Source: an uncultured Candidatus Melainabacteria bacterium
Lineage (GTDB): Bacteria; Cyanobacteriota; Vampirovibrionia; Gastranaerophilales; Gastranaerophilaceae
DNA length: 5,518 nucleotides
Reading direction: 5' to 3'
NCBI GenBank assembly: GCA_934675225.1
Contig: CAKUQA010000108.1
Coordinates: 1 to 5,518 of the forward strand
Below, piece by piece: positions 1 through 4,893 of this stretch. Below the pieces are notes generated by a model. That model searched no databases, was not told where the DNA came from, and saw only the letters and a program-made list of their open reading frames with translations. Position 1 is the stretch's first letter. Every line of letters begins with the position of its first letter. The position numbers and the translations under genes are program-made.

Positions 1-1
1 A

Positions 2-274
2 TATTATATTGCAAGAAAATTGCGAAAAAATAATACTGAACAAGAGTATAAATTGTGGATGTTATTACGAAATAGACAGTTTTATGGCTATAAGTTTGTT
101 CGTCAATATCCTATAGGGGAATATGTTGTTGATTTTGCTTGTCGTAAGTTAAGACTAGTTATTGAGTTAGATGGTGGTCAACATAATGAACAAAAAATAA
201 TTGAGTATGATAACAAAAGAACTGAATTTATAAAATCTAAAGGATATGAAATAATTAGATTTTGGAATAATTAA
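2..274 (+). CDS. DUF559/Vsr-like endonuclease-domain protein, 5' partial, ends at a premature stop
   Basis: The reading frame is open from base 2 and enters the family's N-terminal motif (IARKLRKNNTEQE), so the gene starts left of the window; TTG at 20 is an internal Leu codon. Ninety residues are visible before TAA at 272-274. Seen: the TEQE helix start, the block RNRQFYGYKFVRQYPIGEY, then VVDFAC and VIELDGGQH. These are the Asp, Glu-x-Asp and Gln-His positions of the PD-(D/E)XK-like core of DUF559, a family related to Vsr mismatch endonucleases whose biological role is poorly known. All core residues lie before the stop. The family normally continues RFWNNEV; here RFWNN is followed by TAA in place of a Glu codon, and the frame then resumes. 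The product therefore lacks its C-terminal helix, about 22 residues. It may be inactive, or active but shortened. Family identity is confident; activity is unknown. Confidence 0.85.
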   Translation, partial: YYIARKLRKNNTEQEYKLWMLLRNRQFYGYKFVRQYPIGEYVVDFACRKLRLVIELDGGQHNEQKIIEYDNKRTEFIKSKGYEIIRFWNN

Positions 275-340
275 GTGAACAATAATATTGATGGCGTTTA
301 TCAAAAATTGCAATTATTTATATCTAAATTTGTTGATTAA
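275..340 (+). pseudogene. Detached in-frame C-terminal tail of the DUF559 gene
   Basis: Directly after the TAA the same frame reads VNNNIDGVYQKL and on to FVD before a second TAA at 338-340. This matches the usual end of DUF559 proteins (NNEV, then a short linker and an amphipathic helix of the type NIEGVLEKI). No ribosome binding site precedes the GTG at 275, so independent translation is unlikely. One base change (GAA to TAA at 272) explains the split. A sequencing error or occasional readthrough are alternatives. Confidence 0.7.
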
Positions 341-345
341 TTATT

Positions 346-380
346 CCCTCTCCTAAATTAGGAGAGGGTTAGGGTGAGGT
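346..380. repeat. REP-like palindromic element next to the DUF559 gene
   Basis: Bases 346-356 (CCCTCTCCTAA) and 358-368 (TTAGGAGAGGG) are perfect reverse complements of 11 bp around a single A. They are followed by the tail TTAGGGTGAGGT (369-380). The element starts 5 bp after the original end of the DUF559 frame. The stem plus G-rich tail resembles dispersed intergenic palindromes found in many bacterial genomes. A diverged relative lies at 2061-2092. As RNA it forms a strong hairpin and could protect a 3' end, but no T-run follows directly, so it is not a standard intrinsic terminator. Confidence 0.75.
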
Positions 381-474
381 CTTTTATATTAATCAAAAAT
401 ATAAAATAAAAATAATATCTAAATTTATCATTATGACTAATAGTATTGATTTTTGAAATATTGAATAATATTTC

Positions 475-479
475 AGAGG
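475..479 (+). promoter_or_regulatory. Ribosome binding site that sets the TTG start of the MotB-like gene
   Basis: AGAGG lies 8 bases before TTG at 488. The frame could start earlier, at TTG 446 or TTG 461, but neither has a purine-rich site at a suitable distance. No convincing promoter was found in 381-474, which is nearly all A and T. Confidence 0.6.
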
Positions 480-487
480 TTTTACTA

Positions 488-1030
488 TTGAAAATTATCT
501 ATTTAATTTTTTTTATACTGGTAATAATTTTGTGTACAGGTTTTTCAGATAAAGTTGTTGATATATCTGTTTCATATCAACCTGTTGATAGAATAGAACA
601 GATTTTCAAGGCTTATATGCCAATTAAACAAGGTATTATATATACAAAAGTTCCTCGCGGATTGGTTATCAGTATTGATGAAAAACAATTTTTTTCTAGA
701 GGAGATGCTAGGATTAAAGAAAGTTCTTTATATATTTTAGATGTAGTTTCTTTGCTTGTTCAAAAGCTTCAAAACTATTGCGTTATCGAAAATCATACAC
801 AACAAGAAATTCCGGCAGATAGTGAATACTCCGAGACTTGGGAGATATCAACAGCCAGAGCTCAAAATATTGCTGATTATATGGTTATTTGTCGAAAAGT
901 TCCGTTTGAACAAATCTTTCCAATGGGATTTGGAGATTTTATGCCATTTGAAGATAACGTTTCCAGTAGCATAAAGGGTTTTAATAATAGAATAGACTTT
1001 GTAATAATAGAGTATGAAGCTAAGCGATAA
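488..1030 (+). CDS. Membrane-anchored OmpA/MotB C-terminal-domain protein
   Basis: Protein of 180 aa from TTG 488. Residues 3-19 form one hydrophobic segment, probably a membrane anchor; C16 is not in a good lipobox. A linker (about 20-55) leads to an OmpA/MotB-type domain (about 57-172). Seen: RGLVISID, FFSRGDARI (family form: F-x-S-G-x-A-x-L), IENHTQQ where the family has a GHTD-like motif, WEISTARA (MotB form: NWELSxxRA, Arg124 kept), MGFGDFMP and NNRIDFVI (166-173). The domain normally binds peptidoglycan. Two departures stand out. The membrane helix has no Asp, so it cannot serve as a MotB proton channel. The diaminopimelate-contacting Asp of OmpA is Gln105 here. A full MotB would also be considerably longer. 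It is more likely an envelope anchor or accessory protein than a stator subunit. No motA lies nearby in the window. The 3' end overlaps fliA, tail to tail. Confidence 0.8.
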   Translation: MKIIYLIFFILVIILCTGFSDKVVDISVSYQPVDRIEQIFKAYMPIKQGIIYTKVPRGLVISIDEKQFFSRGDARIKESSLYILDVVSLLVQKLQNYCVIENHTQQEIPADSEYSETWEISTARAQNIADYMVICRKVPFEQIFPMGFGDFMPFEDNVSSSIKGFNNRIDFVIIEYEAKR

Positions 1031-1847
1031 TACTTTGACGTAGTCTGGAAGTTCTGTTTTCGCTGAGAATATTTTTTAATTTCATAATACCTTGAGCGTG
1101 AAGTTGACAAACTCTGGATTCGGACATGTTTATAGTTGCTCCGATTTCTTTAAGAGTCATGTTTTCTTGATAGTAAAGAACCATTATAATACGTTCACGT
1201 TCAGGTAATCTCTTTAATGCTTTTTCAAGTTCTTGTTTAACATTTTGTTCTTCGGCTTTTTCTTGCGGATTAAGTTTGTTTTCGTCTTGAATGGTATCAA
1301 TAATTTCAACACTATCTTCTGTGTTTCCGCGTTTATCATAAAGCGAAGTCATAGTTGTGTCTTCTGCAAGAAGTTGGTTTACTTTTTCCGGTTCCATATC
1401 AATAAAGTTCGCAACTTCTGTAGTTGTAGGCATTCTACCTAATTCTTGCTTAAGTTTTTCTTGTGCAGCTTTAATATCTTTAATTTTTTTTCGTACACTT
1501 CTAGGTAAAAAGTCTTGAGCTCTAATTCTATCTAAGATAGCTCCTCTAATTCTGATAAGGGCGTAAGTTTCAAATCTTGTATTCTTTTGAGGAGAATATC
1601 TTTCTATAGCATTTATAAGCCCTTCAACACCGTAGCCGGCAATATCTTCAATTGAAATTGTTGCAGGAAGGGTAACTTTTACACGTCCGACAACATATCT
1701 GATTAAATAAATATATTGAACAATAAGAGTATCGCGAGCAGTCTTGTTGGACTTATCTTTAAGATATTCTTTCCACAAGTCAATAAGCTCATCCTCTGAT
1801 AGCCTTTTTATGTTGTTGTATGATGAAAAATCAAAACTCTGGCTCAT
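1020..1847 (-). CDS. fliA: FliA/WhiG-family RNA polymerase sigma factor (sigma-28)
   Basis: Sigma-70 family protein of 275 aa that directs RNA polymerase to late flagellar or motility promoters. Region 2 spans about residues 36-112 and includes the hallmark YALIRIRGAILDRIRAQD (95-112), followed by the FLPRSVR motif at the start of region 3. Region 3 runs to about 190. Region 4 (about 210-262) carries the -35-reading helix-turn-helix: LKRLPERERIIMVLYY, then MTLKEIGATINMSESRVCQL. Length and domain order are normal for FliA, and no region is missing. ATG at 1847 is preferred over TTG at 1859 because GGGA lies about 6 bases upstream of the ATG. No flagellar partner such as flhF, flhG or flgM is adjacent. 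No clear -35/-10 pair was found upstream. The last 11 bp lie inside the convergent MotB-like gene. WhiG-like naming is possible; the group is confident. Confidence 0.93.
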   Translation of the reverse strand: MSQSFDFSSYNNIKRLSEDELIDLWKEYLKDKSNKTARDTLIVQYIYLIRYVVGRVKVTLPATISIEDIAGYGVEGLINAIERYSPQKNTRFETYALIRIRGAILDRIRAQDFLPRSVRKKIKDIKAAQEKLKQELGRMPTTTEVANFIDMEPEKVNQLLAEDTTMTSLYDKRGNTEDSVEIIDTIQDENKLNPQEKAEEQNVKQELEKALKRLPERERIIMVLYYQENMTLKEIGATINMSESRVCQLHAQGIMKLKNILSENRTSRLRQSIIA

Positions 1848-2004
1848 TAAATTTCCCAATATTGTTCTTTACATATCTATTCTATCTAATATAGAGAATG
1901 TTACATCATTTAAAAAGAGGAAATGTTTAAGATTTGTTAAGACATGTGGATGGTGAGTTAAGGAAGTGAGTTTTGAGTAATTTGTTATTAGTTTTTCGTT
2001 TTAC

Positions 2005-2044
2005 TCAGAATGACAGTGTTCGTTACTCTGAACTTGTTTCAAAG
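2005..2044. repeat. Imperfect stem-loop resembling the dispersed GTCATTCTGAAC-type repeat
   Basis: Bases 2005-2014 pair with 2022-2031 (TCAGAATGAC with GTTACTCTGA) in a 10-bp stem with one A-C mismatch and one G-U pair, around a 7-base loop. The following bases CTGAACTTGTTTCA (2028-2041) resemble the core of a short repeat family common in intergenic regions of gut and environmental bacteria, whose copies read like GTCATTCTGAAC followed by TTGTTTCAGAATC. This copy is degraded (GTTACTCTGAAC). It has no coding potential. The assignment rests on memory of such repeats, not on a search. Confidence 0.5.
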
Positions 2045-2060
2045 TTTATAAATTCTGTTT

Positions 2061-2092
2061 TCTCCCTTAATTCGGGAGAGTTAGTGAGGGTA
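2061..2092. repeat. Diverged second copy of the REP-like palindrome
   Basis: TCTCCC (2061-2066) and GGGAGA (2074-2079) form a 6-bp stem around TTAATTC. The tail AGTTAGTGAGGG (2079-2090) parallels the TTAGGGTGAGG tail of the element at 346-380. Shared order: pyrimidine-rich arm, TTAA/TTAAT-like centre, GGGAGAG-like arm, then TTAG and a TGAGG tail. The second copy is shorter and decayed, and no DUF559 gene lies beside it. Confidence 0.55.
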
Positions 2093-2157
2093 AACAAGCA
2101 AACAACATTTATATGCTTTCGCTCTTAATGGCTTTTTTCTGCTATCGATTAAGGTGA

Positions 2158-2182
2158 AGTAAAATTTTTTAGTAATTTTACT
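2158..2182. repeat. Perfect 9-bp AT-rich inverted repeat downstream of the corC-type gene
   Basis: AGTAAAATT (2158-2166) and AATTTTACT (2174-2182) are exact reverse complements around a 7-base loop. The hairpin lies about 40 bp past the stop of the minus-strand corC-type gene and could mark its transcript end. The stem has only two G-C pairs and no T-run follows on either strand, so it is not called a terminator. It is bracketed by GATTAAGG (2147-2154) on the left and CCTTAAT (2195-2201 and 2211-2217) on the right, which extends the inverted symmetry. Confidence 0.55.
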
Positions 2183-2187
2183 ATTAA

Positions 2188-2219
2188 CCTATTGCCTTAA
2201 TATCTTATCGCCTTAATGC
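2188..2219. repeat. Two tandem 16-bp units
   Basis: CCTATTGCCTTAATAT (2188-2203) is followed directly by CTTATCGCCTTAATGC (2204-2219); 12 of 16 positions match. The next bases begin a possible third partial unit (CTTCTTAT, 2220-2227) that runs into the end of the corC-type gene. The unit core is GCCTTAAT. Function unknown; it may be a slippage-derived repeat. Confidence 0.5.
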
Positions 2220-2223
2220 CTTC

Positions 2224-3588
2224 TTATACATCTTCTTCGTGTTTTTCTGTTTCGGTTTGAGGTTCTTCTTGTTTTATTATTTCTAATTTAGTTATTCTTG
2301 CGCCATCAACTTCTTTTACAACAAATGTTATGTTGTTGAATGTTACTGTATCATTTACTTCTGCAAGTCGTCCTAGCAATTTCACAACAAGCCCGCCGAT
2401 TGTGTCGATATCGTCATCGTCAATTTCTTTTTCATTAATTCCGAAGAATTCTGCAAACTCATCCAATCTCATCATAGAATTTGCAATATATGTATTTGGT
2501 GCAACTTCTTTAATTTCGTCAGTTTCTTCTTCTTCTTCGTCAAATTCGTCTTGTACATCTCCGAATATTTCTTCAATAACATCTTCCAATGTTACAAGGC
2601 CTGATGTTCCACCGAATTCGTCTACAACAATTGCCATTTGACCTTTACGTTTTTTGAATTCCAAAACCAAGTTGTCCATCGTAATTGTTTCCGGAACTAA
2701 TAAGACATCTCTTAAAATTTTTGAGATTGGGCAAACTTCGTCTTTTACAGATAAAGAGTATAAGTCTTTTACATGAACAAGTCCTATGATATGGTCAATG
2801 TCGTCCTCATATACAGGATATCTTGTATATTGGTTTTCTTCTGCTAACTTGTTTAATTCTTCTAAAGGCATATCTACAGGAATACAAACCATATCGGTTC
2901 TTGGCACCATAACCTGTTTTGCTGTTAAATCAGAAAATTTGAATACATTGTGTAACATATCTTTTTCTGTTTCGTTTAAAACACCACCGTCGTAGCTAGC
3001 ATTAACAAGCATATCTAATTCTTCTGTTGAGTGAACCAATGAACCCTTGTGCGAATGAGGAATGTGTAATATTTTTAAAACGAAATTTCCAAATCCGTTC
3101 AACAACCAAATAAACGGATTAAAGAAAAATGTCAAAACTTGCATTGGTCTGGCAACTAAAAGAGCAGTTTTTTCAGTGTATTCAAGTGCAATTGATTTTG
3201 GTATTAATTCCCCCAATACAACATGGAAAAATGTAATCAATGCAAATGCAACTGATGCAGATACTGAATGTGTTGCAATATTTTTGCTTATCCCTGGGAG
3301 AAATACAAAAATAGGTTCTATAATGTGAGCCAGAGTGCTTTCACCAACCCAACCTAAACCAAGGCTTGATATTGTAACACCAAGTTGAACAGATGCAATA
3401 AATTTATCTAAATCTTTCAGTGCTTCCAATGCGATTTTAGCATTAAAATCTCCATCATTTACAAGTTGTTCAATTCTTGTTTTTCTAACTTTTACCATCG
3501 CAAATTCTGATGCAACGAAAAAGCCGTTTGAAAATAATAAAAATGCAATAATAAACAAATTAAATATTGTATTAACGGAATCTTCCAT
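2224..3588 (-). CDS. CorC/HlyC (CNNM-type) membrane protein with DUF21 and paired CBS domains
   Basis: Inner-membrane protein of 454 aa, the usual length for the family. The N-terminal DUF21/CNNM transmembrane domain (about 1-195) shows GFFVASEFAMVKVRKTRIEQL (residues 22-42), the SVQLGVTISSLGLGWVGE segment (66-83) and the hallmark GELIPK (126-131). A CBS pair follows: CBS1 about 222-283, starting VMVPRTDM and including TRYPVYEDD; CBS2 about 288-345, with IVVDEFGGTSGLVTLEDVIEE. An acidic stretch (344-361) precedes a CorC_HlyC domain (about 365-440). Relatives are linked to Mg2+ export or Mg2+/Co2+ resistance, and some are called hemolysins on old, weak evidence; CBS domains in this family bind adenine nucleotides. 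The exact substrate here is inferred. ATG 3588 is the only start in reach; AGAAGGA lies 12 bases upstream, a slightly long spacing. The gene has its own promoter and follows the phosphoesterase gene by 66 bp. Confidence 0.92.
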   Translation of the reverse strand: MEDSVNTIFNLFIIAFLLFSNGFFVASEFAMVKVRKTRIEQLVNDGDFNAKIALEALKDLDKFIASVQLGVTISSLGLGWVGESTLAHIIEPIFVFLPGISKNIATHSVSASVAFALITFFHVVLGELIPKSIALEYTEKTALLVARPMQVLTFFFNPFIWLLNGFGNFVLKILHIPHSHKGSLVHSTEELDMLVNASYDGGVLNETEKDMLHNVFKFSDLTAKQVMVPRTDMVCIPVDMPLEELNKLAEENQYTRYPVYEDDIDHIIGLVHVKDLYSLSVKDEVCPISKILRDVLLVPETITMDNLVLEFKKRKGQMAIVVDEFGGTSGLVTLEDVIEEIFGDVQDEFDEEEEETDEIKEVAPNTYIANSMMRLDEFAEFFGINEKEIDDDDIDTIGGLVVKLLGRLAEVNDTVTFNNITFVVKEVDGARITKLEIIKQEEPQTETEKHEEDV

Positions 3589-3600
3589 TTTATATAATAA

Positions 3601-3607
3601 TCCTTCT
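3601..3607 (-). promoter_or_regulatory. Ribosome binding site of the corC-type gene
   Basis: The minus strand reads AGAAGGA 12 bases before ATG 3588. The match to the anti-Shine-Dalgarno sequence is good but the spacing is longer than the usual 5-9. No in-frame alternative start lies closer to it. Confidence 0.55.
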
Positions 3608-3620
3608 ATGTCTTTTTGTA

Positions 3621-3649
3621 ATTATAGTATTTTTTATAAAAAAATGCAA
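3621..3649 (-). promoter_or_regulatory. Sigma-70-type promoter of the corC-type gene
   Basis: On the minus strand, TTGCAT (3649-3644) is separated by exactly 17 bases from a perfect TATAAT (3626-3621). Transcription would start near 3614, giving a leader of about 26 bases that includes the ribosome binding site. It lies wholly in the gap after the phosphoesterase gene, so the transporter can be expressed independently. Confidence 0.75.
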
Positions 3650-3654
3650 ATCTT

Positions 3655-4461
3655 TTAATTCTCTTGTACTTCTTTTAGTTCAGTATAAATCATTGGAGAA
3701 AAATCTTTAGTTGTAACTACTGTTATGATTTTGTAAACAGGTGGTTCTCCAATAAGAGAAGGGGTTGTGATATGATAAACACCATTTCTCATTATTTCTC
3801 CATTTGAATGTAAATGTCCTGCAATTACTGATACAACATTGTTATGTTTATCTATAATATTAAGATAGTTTTCTTTTTTATATACAGAATGAGATGCAAC
3901 TTCTTTTGTAGTTACAACAGGAAAATGTTGGAAAATTATAACCGGCTCATTTTTATATTTTGAAAGTTGTTTATCCAACCATTTTAAAGTGTTGTCTTTG
4001 TAGTAGCCATTAGCTCCAGGAACTACTTCTTTAGCGCCATCAACTACTATGAATACAAATCCGTTTTTCTTGAATACGTAATTAGGTGTTTTATATTTAT
4101 AAAAGTAATTGTTTTCTTTTACTATTTCAAGGTAATGTTTTTTTGAAAGTCCATTATTTTTAAAGACATCATGATTTCCTATTACTAAATAATATGGAAC
4201 TTTCAGTTTGTTAATTGTTTTTACAAAATCAGGTAAGTATTCTTCTTTGGGAGAATCAATGTTATCTCCTGTGAAAATTACAAATGAAATGTCTTTTTCT
4301 TCATTGATATTTTGTACTGCATTTTGTAAAGTTTCCACTCTATAATTGTTATCAGAAATGAAATGACTATCTGTAATTTGTGCAAATTTAATAGTGTTTG
4401 CACAAGCAAAACTTTGTAGTAATACTATTGAAACTAAAGTTAGAAATAATTTTTTTATCAT
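3655..4461 (-). CDS. Exported calcineurin-like metallophosphoesterase
   Basis: Protein of 268 aa with a signal peptide: MIKK, a hydrophobic core (LFLTLVSIVLLQSF) and a likely signal peptidase I site after ACA (residue 21). Cys20 is not in a good lipobox, so a soluble periplasmic or secreted protein is favoured over a lipoprotein. The mature part holds the full set of dimetal-site motifs in order: ITDSHF (D31, H33), FTGDN (G65, D66), IGNHD (N96, H97, D98), FQHFP (H179) and AGHLH (G215, H216, H218). The family hydrolyses phosphomonoesters or phosphodiesters with two metal ions; the substrate cannot be read from the sequence. All catalytic positions are present, so the enzyme should be active. 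ATG 4461 is supported by AGAGGG ending 5 bases upstream (4472-4467). The gene is divergent from rqcP and upstream of the corC-type gene on the same strand, so some read-through into the latter is possible. Confidence 0.9.
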   Translation of the reverse strand: MIKKLFLTLVSIVLLQSFACANTIKFAQITDSHFISDNNYRVETLQNAVQNINEEKDISFVIFTGDNIDSPKEEYLPDFVKTINKLKVPYYLVIGNHDVFKNNGLSKKHYLEIVKENNYFYKYKTPNYVFKKNGFVFIVVDGAKEVVPGANGYYKDNTLKWLDKQLSKYKNEPVIIFQHFPVVTTKEVASHSVYKKENYLNIIDKHNNVVSVIAGHLHSNGEIMRNGVYHITTPSLIGEPPVYKIITVVTTKDFSPMIYTELKEVQEN

Positions 4462-4517
4462 TTATACCCTCTGGACAAATTATATCATAAATTATAATAT
4501 AAGTAAAAGGAGAAAAT
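4462..4517. promoter_or_regulatory. Compact divergent promoter region (phosphoesterase and rqcP)
   Basis: The whole 56-bp gap must serve both genes. Minus strand: TTTACT (4507-4502), 17 bases, TATAAT (4484-4479), which would start transcription almost at the AGAGGG ribosome binding site (4472-4467) and leave a leader of about 11 bases. Plus strand: TATAAT at 4493-4498 with TGGACA (4472-4477) only 15 bases upstream, or TAATAT (4495-4500) at 17 bases. AGGAG (4508-4512) sits 5 bases before the rqcP ATG. The two polymerase sites overlap, so expression may be mutually exclusive. The plus-strand call is the weaker one. Confidence 0.5.
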
Positions 4518-4763
4518 ATGAGATTAGATAAGTTTTTGAAAGTTTCAAGATTAATAAAGAGAAGAACTGTTGCAAACGAAGTATCGGATACTGGCAGAGT
4601 TTTTGTAAACGGAAATCCTGCAAAACCCGCAAAACAAATTAAAGAAGGGGATGAAATTCGTATAGAATATACAAATAGAACTGTTTGTGCAAAAGTTTTA
4701 AAAGTTCCTGCAAATAATGTGAGTGTGCAAGAAGCTCCAACTCTTTATGAAATTATAGAGTAA
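4518..4763 (+). CDS. rqcP: S4-domain RNA-binding protein RqcP (YabO/Hsp15 family)
   Basis: Protein of 81 aa that is essentially one S4 RNA-binding domain: MRLDKFLKVSRLIKRRTVAN at the N-terminus, GRVFVNGNPAKPAKQIKEGD in the middle (residues 27-46), then a beta-strand C-terminus. The first 17 residues match the Bacillus subtilis YabO/RqcP N-terminus as I recall it. RqcP binds the obstructed 50S subunit beside peptidyl-tRNA and works with RqcH in C-terminal alanine tailing of stalled nascent chains, which marks them for degradation. Length is normal for the family. The start is fixed by AGGAG 5 bases upstream. In Bacillus the gene lies with yabP, yabQ and divIC; here it stands alone between a divergent phosphoesterase and a flagellar gene, and rqcH is not in the window. 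The Hsp15 heat-shock relative is the alternative name. Confidence 0.9.
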   Translation: MRLDKFLKVSRLIKRRTVANEVSDTGRVFVNGNPAKPAKQIKEGDEIRIEYTNRTVCAKVLKVPANNVSVQEAPTLYEIIE

Positions 4764-4865
4764 ATTTTTCTTGTAAATTGACTTTTTTAAAAAAATAATT
4801 AAATTCATGGCATCTACTACAAATGGATGATTTATTTAGTATTAATTGCAATAAACATGTAATTG

Positions 4866-4873
4866 TCCGATTG
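4866..4873 (+). promoter_or_regulatory. Possible sigma-28 -10 element before the rod-protein gene
   Basis: TCCGATTG resembles the sigma-28 -10 element (consensus GCCGATAA), lies 20 bases before the ATG and would give a short leader. However, the best TAAA-like -35 (4852-4855) is only 10 bases upstream, not the expected 15, so only half a site is seen. No better sigma-70 site was found in 4764-4893. Confidence 0.25.
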
Positions 4874-4883
4874 TATTAGAAAA

Positions 4884-4889
4884 AGAGGT
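4884..4889 (+). promoter_or_regulatory. Ribosome binding site of the rod-protein gene
   Basis: AGAGGT ends 4 bases before ATG 4894 and fixes the start of a gene that runs off the right edge. Confidence 0.7.
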
Positions 4890-4893
4890 AGTC

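Larger units (their letters stand above)
1848..2223. other. Gene-free, repeat-bearing region between fliA and the corC-type gene
   Basis: No credible gene lies in these 376 bp: open frames are short, lack ribosome binding sites and resemble no family. It is the upstream region of fliA and the downstream region of the corC-type gene, so it should hold the fliA promoter and the 3' end of the corC transcript. The candidate fliA -10 boxes (minus strand TATATT and TAGAAT, within about 1875-1895) have only poor -35 partners. The right half, from about 2000, is filled with repeat-like elements listed separately. Confidence 0.6.

Noticed and set aside
446..487. Longer N-terminus for the MotB-like protein from TTG 446 or TTG 461
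   Set aside because: No ribosome binding site fits either codon, while AGAGG is well placed for TTG 488, and the extra residues are not part of the membrane segment.
1848..1859. TTG 1859 as the fliA start
   Set aside because: It adds only four residues, and the GGGA that would serve ATG 1847 lies inside them; no good site precedes the TTG.
2523..2541. TTC trinucleotide run as a contingency repeat
   Set aside because: It is a short in-frame run encoding Glu in the acidic linker; length changes would not shift the frame and the tract is not long enough to suggest phase variation.
2330..2641. Ser-rich open frame antisense to the corC-type gene
   Set aside because: It mirrors the acidic Glu/Asp-rich coding strand, has low complexity and no ribosome binding site. 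Other antisense frames in fliA and in the corC-type gene were rejected for the same reasons.
4384..4461. Lipoprotein signal in the phosphoesterase
   Set aside because: The residues before Cys20 (QSFA) do not form a lipobox, while ACA followed by N is a good signal peptidase I site.
4764..4800. Intrinsic terminator after rqcP
   Set aside because: The TTTTTTAAAAAA palindrome and the 5-bp AATTT/AAATT stem contain no G-C pairs, so no stable terminator hairpin can be supported.
4808..4823. Sigma-54 promoter (TGGCA at 4808) before the rod-protein gene
   Set aside because: The required GC of the -12 element is absent at the expected spacing.
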